A DNA stretch of 64,000 nt from Phaeobacter sp. B1627 (GTDB lineage: Bacteria; Pseudomonadota; Alphaproteobacteria; Rhodobacterales; Rhodobacteraceae). Shown one piece after another: positions 26,246-37,208 of the stretch (its first letter is position 1; every line of letters starts with the position of its first letter). The notes under the pieces are model-generated. The model was not told the DNA's origin and ran no database searches. It saw only the letters and a program-made list of their open reading frames with translations. Where the stretch lies: the NCBI RefSeq assembly GCF_006265095.1, contig NZ_VCNK01000002.1, forward strand, positions 1 through 64,000. Direction: 5' to 3'. The position numbers were made by a program, and so were the translations under genes.

Positions 26246-26764
26246 GCGCATGCGGGCAGGGGATCATATCCGCCAATCGGGCACAGCAGGGCGGCGGGAA
26301 ATTGCCGCTGCAAGGACCTGTATGGCGTGTATCGGCATTTTCCTGCCTGAAGGGGGGCGATTTGCGCGGCCTGCCGCCCGAACCCAAATGCGGGCGACAC
26401 ATCCGTTTGCAGGTCGCTGTGGCCGTGGCAGGGTGAGCAGGCCGACACAGCCTTTTCGTCCCTTCCGGCTGTTGTTCCGGCCCCAAAACCCCACTGGGCA
26501 GATGTGCATACCCCTGTGCCATCTGCCCGCTTTTGGTGCCGCAACCGACGGCGCCCGCGGGGTCACATCCACCGCAGCCCGCCACCTGTTGCCGCCCTGT
26601 TTGAACCTGTGGGCGAAACCCCGCCCGACAGGGGCCGCCACCGCGCGATCCTCCGCCCATTTCACGCCCCCCGAAGGAACATCTCTGGACGCCCGACGTT
26701 ATCAGATCAAAGTGACGGTCAAACCGGCCGTCAATCAGACTGATCGATCAAAAGGAGCCTCCCG
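26246..26764. other. Non-coding gap with a hairpin
   Basis: I find no convincing gene here. GGGCAGATG at 26496-26504 and CATCTGCCC at 26520-26528 form a perfect nine-base stem with a 15-nt loop that has further pairing potential. The stretch upstream of it is not recognisable; an unannotated small RNA or decayed gene is possible. The ribosome site AAAGGAG for the next gene is at the right end. Confidence 0.4.
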
Positions 26765-26968
26765 ATGCGAAAATCCATTCTTGCAGCCCTGCTGTGCGGC
26801 ACTGCCGCTCTCGCGGCCTGTGGCGATACCACCGGCGAGCAGGCGCTCTACGGGGCAGGGGCCGGTGCGGCCGGCGCGGCCCTGCTCAAGGGCAATCTGG
26901 TCACCGGCGCCGCCGTCGGCGCGGCCGGCAACCTCATCTACTGCCAGGAACATCCGAACCGCTGCTGA
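26765..26968 (+). CDS. Small glycine-zipper lipoprotein
   Basis: A 67-residue predicted lipoprotein. The signal segment ends in a lipobox LAAC with Cys19. The mature part begins GDTTGEQALYG and is dominated by Gly/Ala small-residue repeats (GAGAGAAGAALLKG and GAAVGAAGN) of the glycine-zipper type seen in envelope-associated proteins, closing with two cysteines (YCQEHPNRC). A good AAAGGAG site precedes the ATG, and a terminator follows, so it forms its own transcript between the pcc genes. Confidence 0.8.
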   Translation: MRKSILAALLCGTAALAACGDTTGEQALYGAGAGAAGAALLKGNLVTGAAVGAAGNLIYCQEHPNRC

Positions 26969-27021
26969 CCAGGGGCACGGCCAGGGCACCCACTCCGCTC
27001 CGGCCCTCACAGACAGACCAG

Positions 27022-27060
27022 CCGCCGCCACGGGATCATCCCCCGTGTGCGGCGGTTTTT
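27022..27060 (+). terminator. Rho-independent terminator after the lipoprotein gene
   Basis: CCGCCGCCACGGG pairs with CCCGTGTGCGGCGG across a short loop, with one bulge, and is followed by five T residues. It lies about 55 nt after the stop codon and about 70 nt before pccA, so pccA likely has its own promoter in the short gap. Confidence 0.82.
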
Positions 27061-27129
27061 GGTTTGCGGCTCTGACCTGGCAAGGCAGACCACATCACCG
27101 ATCACATTCTCGACCACAAGGGACAGCAC

Positions 27130-29163
27130 ATGTTTGACAAGATCCTGATCGCCAACCGCGGGGAAATCGCCTGTCGCGTCATCAAGACCGCGCGCAAGAT
27201 GGGGATCAAGACGGTGGCGATCTATTCCGACGCCGACCGGCAGGCCCTGCATGTGCAGATGGCGGATGAAGCCGTCCACGTCGGCCCGCCCCCGGCCAAC
27301 CAATCCTATATCGTGATTGACAATGTGATGGCCGCCATCCGCGAAAGTGGCGCGCAGGCGGTGCATCCGGGCTATGGGTTCCTGTCGGAGAATTCCAAAT
27401 TCGCCGAGGCGCTCGCCGCCGAGGGGGTCGCCTTTGTCGGCCCGCCCGTCGGCGCCATCGAGAAGATGGGCGACAAGATCACCTCCAAGAAGATCGCCCA
27501 GGAGGCAGGCGTGTCGACGGTGCCCGGCTATATGGGGCTGATTGCCGATGCCGACGAGGCGGTGAAAATCTCGGGCGAGGTCGGCTATCCGGTGATGATC
27601 AAGGCCTCGGCCGGGGGCGGCGGCAAGGGCATGCGCATCGCCTGGAGTGACGAGGAAGCCCGCGAAGGGTTCCAGTCCTCCAAGAACGAAGCCGCCAGCT
27701 CTTTTGGCGACGACCGGATCTTCATCGAGAAATTCGTCACCCAGCCGCGCCACATTGAAATTCAGGTGCTCTGCGACGCCCATGGCAACGGGATCTACCT
27801 GGGCGAGCGGGAATGCTCCATCCAGCGCCGCAACCAGAAGGTGGTGGAGGAAGCGCCCAGCCCCTTCCTGGACGAGGCGACCCGCAAGGCGATGGGCGAA
27901 CAGGCCGTGGCTCTGGCGAAGGCCGTGGGCTATGCCTCTGCGGGCACGGTGGAATTCATCGTCGACGGCGACAAGAATTTCTACTTTCTCGAGATGAACA
28001 CCCGTCTGCAGGTGGAACATCCCGTGACCGAGCTGATCACCGGCGTCGATCTGGTGGAACAGATGATCCGCGTCGCCGCCGGCCAGCCGCTGACCATCAC
28101 CCAGGATGACGTCAAACTGACCGGCTGGGCGATCGAGAACCGCCTCTATGCTGAAGATCCCTACCGCAACTTCCTGCCCTCCATCGGCCGTCTGACCCGC
28201 TATCGCCCGCCTGCGGAAACCGCCGCCTACAGCCCCGGTGTCGCGCCGGGCGCGGCCGGACCTGTGGTCGTGCGCAATGACACGGGCGTCTACGAAGGTG
28301 GCGAGATTTCAATGTATTACGACCCGATGATCGCCAAGCTCTGCACCTGGGCCCCGACCCGGGACGCCGCGATCGAGGCGATGCGGGTGGCGCTCGACAG
28401 CTTTGAGGTCGAGGGCATCGGTCATAACCTGCCGTTCCTGTCGGCGGTGATGGATCATCCGAAATTCATCTCGGGCGATATCACCACCGCCTTTATTGCC
28501 GAGGAATATCCCGACGGCTTTGACGGCGCCACGCTGCCGGTGTCGGAATTGCGCCGCATCGCCGCCGCCTGTGCTGCGATGCACCGGATTGCCGAAATCC
28601 GCCGCACGCAGGTGTCGGGACGGATGGACAATCACGAGCGCCGGGTCGGCAATCACTGGGTCGTCAGCCTCGGCGGCCAGAGCTTCCGCACCGAGGTCGC
28701 CGCCGACCCCGAGGGGGCCACCGTCACCTTTACCGACGATGGCGCCGCGATGCGCGTCAGCTCCGACTGGACGCCGGGCGACATGATTGCCCGGATCGAG
28801 ACCGATGGCGCGCCCTTGGTGCTGAAGACCGACAAGATCACCCAGGGGTTTCGCATCCGCAGCCGGGGTGCGGATCTGAAGGTGCATGTGCGCCGCCCGC
28901 GTCAGGCGGAACTGGCCGCCCTGATGCCGGAGAAACTGCCGCCGGATACTTCGAAGATGCTGCTCTGTCCGATGCCCGGCCTGGTGGTGAAGGTCGATGT
29001 GGCCGTGGGCGATGAGGTCCACGAAGGTCAGGCGCTCTGCACGATCGAGGCGATGAAGATGGAAAACATCCTGCGCGCCGAGAAAAAAGCGGTGGTCAGC
29101 AAGGTCAATGCCGGCGCGGGCGACAGTCTCGCGGTGGATGATGTGATCATGGAATTCGAATGA
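27130..29163 (+). CDS. pccA: Propionyl-CoA carboxylase, biotin-carrying (alpha) subunit
   Basis: A 677-residue protein with biotin carboxylase followed by biotin carrier. Residues about 1-445 are the ATP-grasp carboxylase: the start FDKILIANRGEIACRVI, the glycine-rich ATP loop ASAGGGGKGMRI near 160-171, and EMNTRLQVEHPVTE near 288. Residues about 460-600 form the linking domain, and the carrier ends the protein with EAMKMEN, where Lys643 is the biotinylated residue. It charges biotin with CO2 and hands it to PccB, giving methylmalonyl-CoA for the mutase at 31.7 kb. Confidence 0.96.
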   Translation: MFDKILIANRGEIACRVIKTARKMGIKTVAIYSDADRQALHVQMADEAVHVGPPPANQSYIVIDNVMAAIRESGAQAVHPGYGFLSENSKFAEALAAEGVAFVGPPVGAIEKMGDKITSKKIAQEAGVSTVPGYMGLIADADEAVKISGEVGYPVMIKASAGGGGKGMRIAWSDEEAREGFQSSKNEAASSFGDDRIFIEKFVTQPRHIEIQVLCDAHGNGIYLGERECSIQRRNQKVVEEAPSPFLDEATRKAMGEQAVALAKAVGYASAGTVEFIVDGDKNFYFLEMNTRLQVEHPVTELITGVDLVEQMIRVAAGQPLTITQDDVKLTGWAIENRLYAEDPYRNFLPSIGRLTRYRPPAETAAYSPGVAPGAAGPVVVRNDTGVYEGGEISMYYDPMIAKLCTWAPTRDAAIEAMRVALDSFEVEGIGHNLPFLSAVMDHPKFISGDITTAFIAEEYPDGFDGATLPVSELRRIAAACAAMHRIAEIRRTQVSGRMDNHERRVGNHWVVSLGGQSFRTEVAADPEGATVTFTDDGAAMRVSSDWTPGDMIARIETDGAPLVLKTDKITQGFRIRSRGADLKVHVRRPRQAELAALMPEKLPPDTSKMLLCPMPGLVVKVDVAVGDEVHEGQALCTIEAMKMENILRAEKKAVVSKVNAGAGDSLAVDDVIMEFE

Positions 29164-29446
29164 TCCGATGATCCGCGCAGCCGCCATATCGCCGCAGATG
29201 GGCCCGTTCAGCCCGCACTGCCTGCGCCGCCTGCCGCCATCCGGCGCGCGGGCAGCTCGGTCCCGCGATGGCCTGCGCCCGGACTATGGTCGCAGGAGCA
29301 GGATATCAGCGCAAAAACCGGGATCCAGACCGGAGGTGTTAAGCCTTTCTGAAGCCTCCGCCAGTAGCTTGGCCGGGCGTGCCGTGTCGCCCCGGTCTCC
29401 GGGGGGGCGTGTCAGGCGCGTGCCTGTGTTTCTGAAGGATCATCCC

Positions 29447-29980
29447 TTGCCCCATACCCGCTCTCGCCGCCGCCTGCGTACCACTGTTCTGGGTCTGGCC
29501 ACGGCGGCCGGGGTTCTGCTCTCTGCCTGCAGTCTCGACCAGGAGGAGGAAGTGCGCTCCAACGTGCAGAGCTGGGTCAAGCTGGGCGAGACATTCTATT
29601 TCTTTTCCCGCGTCAACTGCACCGCGGCGCTGTTTGATGTCAAAGCCAACCGGATCAGTTCGTTGATCCGGAAGGCCGGCTCGATCGAGGCCGGGATGCG
29701 CGCCATCGTCGAGGGAGAGACCGTCGCGTTTCAGATCGACGCCCTGTCGCCGACGCAGGTGACCGAACAGATCATGACCCTTGATCTGCCGCTGGGGCTC
29801 GGCGTGTTGTCCTCCGGCACCGGCGGCAAGGACTGCATGGCTGAAGAGATGGAAGTGGCCTATTTCAACGCGCTGCTGGACCCGACCTCGGTGCTGATCT
29901 ACGCGCCGCAGGACAGATCCATGGCCGTCTTTGACCGGCGCAACCGGCGGCTGTTCTTTTCACGCGGCCGACCCTCATGA
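29447..29980 (+). CDS. Predicted lipoprotein, unknown function
   Basis: A 177-residue predicted lipoprotein. Read from TTG at 29447, the N-terminus is short and Arg-rich (PHTRSRRRLR), then hydrophobic, then the lipobox LLSAC. GAAGGA lies seven bases before the TTG, which decides the start; the frame stays open back to 29168 but that stretch is compositionally non-coding. The mature part has a SWVKLGETFYFFSR segment, a single Cys pair and an LDLPLGLGV stretch. I do not recognise the family. Its stop codon is one base from that of the convergent DUF4174 gene. Confidence 0.65.
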   Translation: MPHTRSRRRLRTTVLGLATAAGVLLSACSLDQEEEVRSNVQSWVKLGETFYFFSRVNCTAALFDVKANRISSLIRKAGSIEAGMRAIVEGETVAFQIDALSPTQVTEQIMTLDLPLGLGVLSSGTGGKDCMAEEMEVAYFNALLDPTSVLIYAPQDRSMAVFDRRNRRLFFSRGRPS

Positions 29981-29981
29981 C

Positions 29982-30623
29982 TCAGCCGCCCCGCCGATCC
30001 TCGACTTCGCGCAGTCGCATTGGCATCTTGTCGATGGTCCGCGACAGTTCCCGGACACTCCACGGCAGGGGCTTTCTCAGTTTCACCCCACCATCCTTGC
30101 CGAGCAGCACCAGCATAAACCCGCGCGGCCGCAATTTGGTGCGCAGGGCGGATTTCCGCTCCGGGTCCGTGTCGACAAAGACGATCACATCGCGCGTCAT
30201 CAGGGCCGGCACATCCTTCAGCAATTCGTCGACCTGCTCCCGGAACCTCGGGTCCGCCGGGCTGTCGGCGAAGACCACCACCGGGCGATGGGTCCAGCGA
30301 TACTCCGCAATGTCCACGTCATATCCGTCGTGGATGGCAAAGACCGGCGGGACGGCTGCATCCGTCTCTGTCACCGCCTCGGTGTCGCCAGCCTCTGTAT
30401 CCGGCAACTGCTCCGCCACCGGGACAAGGTCAGCGGCAGGGTCAGGGGCGTCAGTCACGATCTCAACCTCCTGCGCCCATGCGGCGGCTGTAGGGCTCAG
30501 GGGCAGGGCGGCCATCAGGGCCGCAATCGGGGCCAGCCTAGCGAGGTCGGACAGATTGGCCAGATTGGCCAGCGTAGCCAGATTGGCCAGATTGGACAGG
30601 GTCGGGCGGATCAGGTTTTTCAT
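29982..30623 (-). CDS. DUF4174 exported protein with repeat-encoded signal peptide
   Basis: A 213-residue exported protein. The N-terminal 50 residues include an Asn-Leu-Ala triplet repeat (LANLATLANLANLSDLA) encoded by 9-bp DNA units, running into a hydrophobic stretch with a cleavage site near AAAWAQE. An acidic low-complexity linker follows. Residues about 100-210 match DUF4174: RPVVVFADSPADPRF, RDVIVFVDTDP, and GFMLVLLGKDGGVKLRK, a thioredoxin-like fold of unknown role without CXXC. A GAGGAG site precedes ATG 30623. It is the only gene in the 24-34 kb stretch on the minus strand. Confidence 0.78.
   Translation of the reverse strand: MKNLIRPTLSNLANLATLANLANLSDLARLAPIAALMAALPLSPTAAAWAQEVEIVTDAPDPAADLVPVAEQLPDTEAGDTEAVTETDAAVPPVFAIHDGYDVDIAEYRWTHRPVVVFADSPADPRFREQVDELLKDVPALMTRDVIVFVDTDPERKSALRTKLRPRGFMLVLLGKDGGVKLRKPLPWSVRELSRTIDKMPMRLREVEDRRGG
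30552..30596. repeat. 9-bp coding tandem repeat, 5 units
   Basis: CAGATTGGC or close variants occur five times in a row. On the minus strand they encode Asn-Leu-Ala triplets inside the signal region of the DUF4174 protein. The period keeps the frame, so the signal peptide could lengthen or shorten by slippage. Confidence 0.88.
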
Positions 30624-31719
30624 AAATACTCCTCTGTGCGGAAATATATGCACCGCAACCGTAAAAGCGATGGGCGAAACCGCTGATTGTACAAAAAAAA
30701 CACCTTTGGTTAAGCTTGATGGAACTCCAGGCGTCGCATGGTTTCCCCGTTCGCCCGCTCCCGCGCCGGGCCCCCTGCACGAGGAAACCCTGCCATGAAA
30801 GTGATCCTGCACATTGGTGCTCACCGCTGCGCAACCCGCAGTTTCCAGAACTACATGACCCGCAAACAGGACCATCTGGCGCAGTATGGTCTGACCGTCA
30901 TGGGGCCGGAGCGCACCCGCAAGGGGCTGCTGCACGGGGTGCAGCCGGGGGTGTCCCTCGGCAACGGGCGCGATCCGGTGCAACGGGCCCGCGGGCGGAT
31001 CGCGTTGCAGCTCACCACCCTGCGCGAGGCGGGGACGGCGGCTTTGGTGATCAGCGACGCAAACCTCCTCGGCGCCCTCGATCAAAGCCTGTCGCTGGGG
31101 CAGCTCTATCCCGGCGCGGGCGAGTATCTGGCGCGGCTCGATCATGCTTTTTCCGGCGCTGTGACGGATGTGATGCTCAATATTCGCAGCCCCGAGGTGT
31201 TCTGGGCCTCGGCTCTGTCGATGCGGCTGGAACAGTCGCTGCGGATGCCCAATGGCCGGGTTCTGTCGCGCATTGCAACCAGCCCCCGCAGCTGGCGCGA
31301 CGTGATCCAGGACATCTATTGCGCCTTGCCGGGGGCGCGCATCCGGGTCTTTGCGCATGAGGTGTTTGCCGCCCGTCCCGAGGCGCAGCTCTCGGTGATG
31401 ACCGGGGTGGATTGCCCGCCGGTTCGCGGCAGTTTCCGCCTCAACGCCTGTTCCAGATTGCCTGCGCTGCGGGCGGATCTGCCGGACCGGCTGGCGGCGC
31501 TTTTGCCCGAGGGGGACGGCCGCTGGATGCCCTTCTCCGAGGCGGAGGCCGCGCAGCTGCGCGAGCGCTATTATGACGACATGATGTGGCTGGTGGGCGG
31601 GGCCGACGGCCTGGCCGAACTGGTTGAAGATCCGAACAAATCGGACGCACGCGACGACCGCAATAAAAACGCGGCAGCAGAACGCATGCCGCAGGACGAC
31701 CTGACAAGAGGACCAATCC

Positions 31720-33867
<2,148 letters not shown>

Positions 33868-33915
33868 GAGAGGCGGTCCGGTGGCGCGATGTGGCGCGAC
33901 GTTTGGGGGGAAAGC

Positions 33916-34088
33916 GCTCCCGCGCCGCCGCGTGGCCTGACTGTGTCAGACCCCTTTGGCGGCTTGGGCATGGCAGTCGGCCCCAAAGGGGCCGACTGCG
34001 CGCCGCGCGCGCCCCATCCGGGGCGCGCGCGGCGCCACCCCCAACCGGTTCGGTTGCGCCAGGGGCGCAGCCAGAGACGGGCGGGAGC
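33916..34088. repeat. Dispersed structured repeat, copy D (double, mirror-image)
   Basis: The left unit, read on the minus strand, has tail GCTCCCGC at 33916-33923, a small hairpin CTGAC-TGT-GTCAG at 33937-33949, TTGGG at 33964-33968, and a perfect 12-bp stem (arms 33973-33984 and 33988-33999). The right unit, read on the plus strand, has a perfect 16-bp stem (arms 34000-34015 and 34020-34035, loop ATCC), CCCAAC at 34040-34045, a hairpin TGCGCC-AGG-GGCGCA, and tail GGCGGGAGC at 34080-34088. The two tails are complementary. It fills most of the 334-nt gap after the mutase gene; no other element is evident there. Confidence 0.78.
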
Positions 34089-34201
34089 ACGCCGGGAATG
34101 GCCCGAACCACAACCGGGCGTGGGGCAAGGCAAGGATTTGCCGTTGCCTCTGCCACCTGGCTGGGTAAACCTGACCGGATCAGACTCCGGGAGAGACCAC
34201 A

Positions 34202-34807
34202 ATGATCGCACTCGACCATTTTGCCGTGGCAGCTGCCTCGCTTGATGAGGCCTGCGCCCATGTCGAAGCGGCGCTCGGCGTGGCCCTGCAGCCGGGGGGG
34301 CGTCATCAGGTCTTTGGCACCCACAATTGCCTCCTCGGCCTGGCAGAGGGGCTCTATCTGGAAGCCATCGCCATCGACCCGGCTGCACCGCCCGAGCGCA
34401 GTCCCCGTTGGTTCGACCTCGACCGGTTCACCGGCGCGCCCCGCATCAGCAACTGGATCTGCCGCAGTGAAAACCTTGCCGCGACCTTGGCGGGGATCGA
34501 CCTTGACGCGGGGGAGCCGGTTGCGCTGACCCGCGGGGATCTGCGCTGGCAGATGGCGGTGCCGAGCAGCGGGGCCCTGCCGTTTGACAACTGTTTTCCC
34601 GCCCTGATGCAATGGCAGGGACCCCATCCGGCTCCGCGCTTGCAGCAGCAGGGATGCGCGTTGCGACGGCTGGTGATCACCCACCCCGAGGCGCAGGCGC
34701 TGCGGGACGTGCTCAACCTCGACGAGGCCCGCGTGGTGTTTGAACCCGGCCCCGTCGGGCTGCTGGCCGAGATCGACACGCCGCACGGGCTGCGCCGCCT
34801 CACATGA
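34202..34807 (+). CDS. VOC-superfamily (glyoxalase_3-like) protein
   Basis: A 201-residue protein of the vicinal oxygen chelate fold. The start MIALDHFAVAAASLDEA and the paired beta modules, with GGRHQVFGTHNCLLGL near 31-46, match the glyoxalase_3-like branch, which is of unknown substrate. GGGAGAG lies just before the ATG. Its stop overlaps the next gene's start by four bases (ATGA), so the two are translationally coupled. Methylmalonyl-CoA epimerase is also a VOC protein, but the sequence does not show it to be that enzyme. Confidence 0.75.
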   Translation: MIALDHFAVAAASLDEACAHVEAALGVALQPGGRHQVFGTHNCLLGLAEGLYLEAIAIDPAAPPERSPRWFDLDRFTGAPRISNWICRSENLAATLAGIDLDAGEPVALTRGDLRWQMAVPSSGALPFDNCFPALMQWQGPHPAPRLQQQGCALRRLVITHPEAQALRDVLNLDEARVVFEPGPVGLLAEIDTPHGLRRLT

Positions 34808-35343
34808 CAGACGCCCCGCGCATTCGTCCGGCCCACTCGGGCGATGCCGAGGCTGTCGCGGCGCTCCATGCCCATGGAGTGCAGCATAGCCTCGCCACCT
34901 TCACCACTGTGGTGCGCGGGGTCAGCGACTGGGCGGAGGACATCCTGTCGGGCCAACCGATGCTGATTGCCGAGGACAGGTCATCCGGCAGGTTTCTCGG
35001 CTTTGCCACCTTCGGTCCGTTTCGTGGCGGGCCGGGCTATGCGCATACGGCCGAGCACTCGATCTATCTGACCGAGGCGGCCCGGGGAAGGGGCGTGGGG
35101 CGCGCCCTGCTGCGCGACCTGGAAAACCTGGCCCGAGTGCGCGGCCTGCATGTGCTTGTGGCCGCCATCAGCGGCGCCAACCCCTCGGCGCAGGCCTTTC
35201 ATGCCGCCTGTGGCTATCGCGAGGTCGCACGGCTGGCGGAGGTCGGCTGCAAATGGGGGCAGTGGCTGGATCTTGTGCTGATGCAGAAAATTCTCCGTGA
35301 GGACGAACCGGCACGACCTGACAGCCAGGGCGATCCCGGCTAA
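34804..35343 (+). CDS. GNAT-family N-acetyltransferase (phosphinothricin acetyltransferase-like)
   Basis: A 179-residue acetyltransferase of the GNAT fold. The N-terminus TDAPRIRPAHSGDAEAVAA and the acetyl-CoA loop EAARGRGVGRALLRDLE near 95-110 are diagnostic. The order of motifs, including AHTAEHSIYLTEAARG, fits the phosphinothricin N-acetyltransferase subgroup, which often acts on amino acids or amine-containing small molecules; the substrate is unknown here. It overlaps the VOC gene by four bases and precedes the J-domain gene by nine bases, so it lies in a run of closely packed genes at 34.2-37.1 kb. Confidence 0.87.
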   Translation: MTDAPRIRPAHSGDAEAVAALHAHGVQHSLATFTTVVRGVSDWAEDILSGQPMLIAEDRSSGRFLGFATFGPFRGGPGYAHTAEHSIYLTEAARGRGVGRALLRDLENLARVRGLHVLVAAISGANPSAQAFHAACGYREVARLAEVGCKWGQWLDLVLMQKILREDEPARPDSQGDPG

Positions 35344-35352
35344 GCTCCCCCC

Positions 35353-36060
35353 ATGTCACTCTGGTCCCGCATCACCGAGGCGCTGTCGGCGCTGGCCACC
35401 GGCGAAAGCCTTGCAACGGTTTTCGACCGTCTGCGCACGCCGCCTGAACGGTCCGTGGCCTTCACCATCGCGGTGATCGCGCTGGGGGCAAAGATGGCCA
35501 AGGCCGACGGGCAGGTGACCCGGGACGAGGTGGCCGCCTTTCGCGAGGTGTTCCAGATCGCCGCCGAGGACGAACAGCAGGCCGCCCGCGTGTTCAATCT
35601 CGCCCGTCAGGACATCGCAGGCTACGGCGAATACGCCCGCCGCATCAGCACCATGTTTCAGGATGATCCGGGCACGCTGTGCGACCTGATGGAGGGGCTG
35701 TTCCATATTGCTCTGGCAGACGGATTCTATCACCCGAACGAAAACGCCTTTCTCGCGGATGTCAGCCGCATGTTCGGTCAGTCCGAAGCGCAGTTCCGGT
35801 CTCTGCGCGCCCGCTTTGTCGAGGGCGCCCCGCGGGATCCGCATGATGTGCTGGGGGTCGCGCCGGGCACCCCGCTGGAAGAGGTCCGCCAGATCTGGCG
35901 AAAGCTGGTGCGCGACAACCACCCTGATGCGATGATCGCGCGGGGGGTGCCGACCGAGGCGATCCGTCTGGCCGAAAAGCGCCTGGCGGATATCAACCGG
36001 GCCTGGGACGACATCCGCGGCGCGGCGCAGGCCCGAGACCATGCGCCTCAGCACGTATAA
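35353..36060 (+). CDS. TerB-like and J-domain protein (DjlA-like)
   Basis: A 235-residue protein. Residues about 30-150 resemble a TerB-type helical domain (ALGAKMAKADGQVTRDEVAAF), and residues about 165-232 are a J domain with the essential HPD at 190-192. This is the order of DjlA, but the N-terminal membrane anchor of Escherichia coli DjlA is missing; relatives without the anchor are common in alphaproteobacteria. It would stimulate DnaK on unknown clients. Its last 20 bases overlap the start of the next gene. Confidence 0.85.
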   Translation: MSLWSRITEALSALATGESLATVFDRLRTPPERSVAFTIAVIALGAKMAKADGQVTRDEVAAFREVFQIAAEDEQQAARVFNLARQDIAGYGEYARRISTMFQDDPGTLCDLMEGLFHIALADGFYHPNENAFLADVSRMFGQSEAQFRSLRARFVEGAPRDPHDVLGVAPGTPLEEVRQIWRKLVRDNHPDAMIARGVPTEAIRLAEKRLADINRAWDDIRGAAQARDHAPQHV

Positions 36061-37093
36061 TATCGAATGGTTCGCCAATCTCTTTGACGCCAGGGACCGG
36101 CTGTTTCTGGACGGAAGACGGTCGGGCCGCCACGGGGTCAGCTGTGCGGCCCAGACCGAGGCCATCGCTACCGTGCTGCGGCGGGTGGATGCGGATGCGA
36201 TCGTTGTGATCGAGGCGCCGAACACCGGCCGCCGCCAGAGCACCCTGCGCGCGCTGGCGGAATTCGCCGATTGGGCCGGGCTGCGCACCCGCGCGGCCGT
36301 GATGGGGTTTTCCAACGAAACCCAGCAGGAAATCGCCTTTCTCTTCGACCCCGATGTGCTCAGCGCCACCCATGCGCCGGTGTCTTCGCCCGGCGTGCCT
36401 GCCTTTGACGGCTGCTTTTCGATTGATCTCGACGTGGACGCAGAGGCCGACAGCGTCCGGTTCTCCAAACCACCAATGGAGATCCAGGTCACCCCGCACA
36501 GCGGCCCTCCCTTTCGTCTGATTGGCGCCCATCTGAAATCCAAGGCCCCCCACGGCGCGCGCTCACCGGAAGAGGCGCGGGCGCTGTCCATCTCCAACCG
36601 GCGCAAGCAATTGGCGCAGGCGATCTGGCTGCGGGCCCGGATGACGGAACATCTGAACGCCGCAGATCCGCTGGTGGTGATGGGGGATCTGAACGACGGT
36701 CCCGGGCTCGACGAATACGAGGCCCTGTTTGGTCGCTCCTCCGTCGAGATCATTCTCGGCGCCGAGATGGCCGATCCCCATGCGCGCTGCCTGCTGCGGC
36801 CGAACCGGCAGGGGCTGCCGACCTCGGCCCGATTTTATAATCAGATCGAGAAGCGCTATTTTCAGGCGCTTCTGGACTATGCGATGATTTCGCCGGATCT
36901 TGCCCGCTGCAACCCACGCTGGCGCATCTGGCATCCTTTCGAGGACGCGGAATGCTACGGCGACGCGGAGTTGCGCCGCGCGCTTCTGGAGGCTTCGGAC
37001 CATTTCCCGGTGAGCCTCGATCTGGATCTGGAGCTTCTGCGGAAGCCGGAGGTGGCCTCCTTTGGGCCGCAAACCGATGGCGATCCGCTGTGA
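36041..37093 (+). CDS. Endonuclease/exonuclease/phosphatase-family protein
   Basis: A 350-residue protein of the EEP fold. MRLSTYNIEWFANLF at the start has the catalytic Asn, VIEAPN near residue 66 has the metal-binding Glu, GAHLKSKAPHG near 167 contains the conserved His, and MGDLNDGPG near 213 carries the Asp-Asn pair. The end has EASDHFPVSLDL with the final catalytic Asp-His. DNA, RNA or a phosphate ester could be the substrate. No signal peptide is seen, and the gene starts inside the J-domain gene (20-bp overlap), implying coexpression. Confidence 0.88.
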   Translation: MRLSTYNIEWFANLFDARDRLFLDGRRSGRHGVSCAAQTEAIATVLRRVDADAIVVIEAPNTGRRQSTLRALAEFADWAGLRTRAAVMGFSNETQQEIAFLFDPDVLSATHAPVSSPGVPAFDGCFSIDLDVDAEADSVRFSKPPMEIQVTPHSGPPFRLIGAHLKSKAPHGARSPEEARALSISNRRKQLAQAIWLRARMTEHLNAADPLVVMGDLNDGPGLDEYEALFGRSSVEIILGAEMADPHARCLLRPNRQGLPTSARFYNQIEKRYFQALLDYAMISPDLARCNPRWRIWHPFEDAECYGDAELRRALLEASDHFPVSLDLDLELLRKPEVASFGPQTDGDPL

Positions 37094-37208
37094 GCCTGCC
37101 GCCACCGCCAGGCGGCATCGCCGGCATCATTCGGGCAGGAGATTGCCCATCCGGGAGCGGGCGCGGTCTTCTGTTCCGGATGCGATACAACTGAGGGAGA
37201 GTCCGGTC

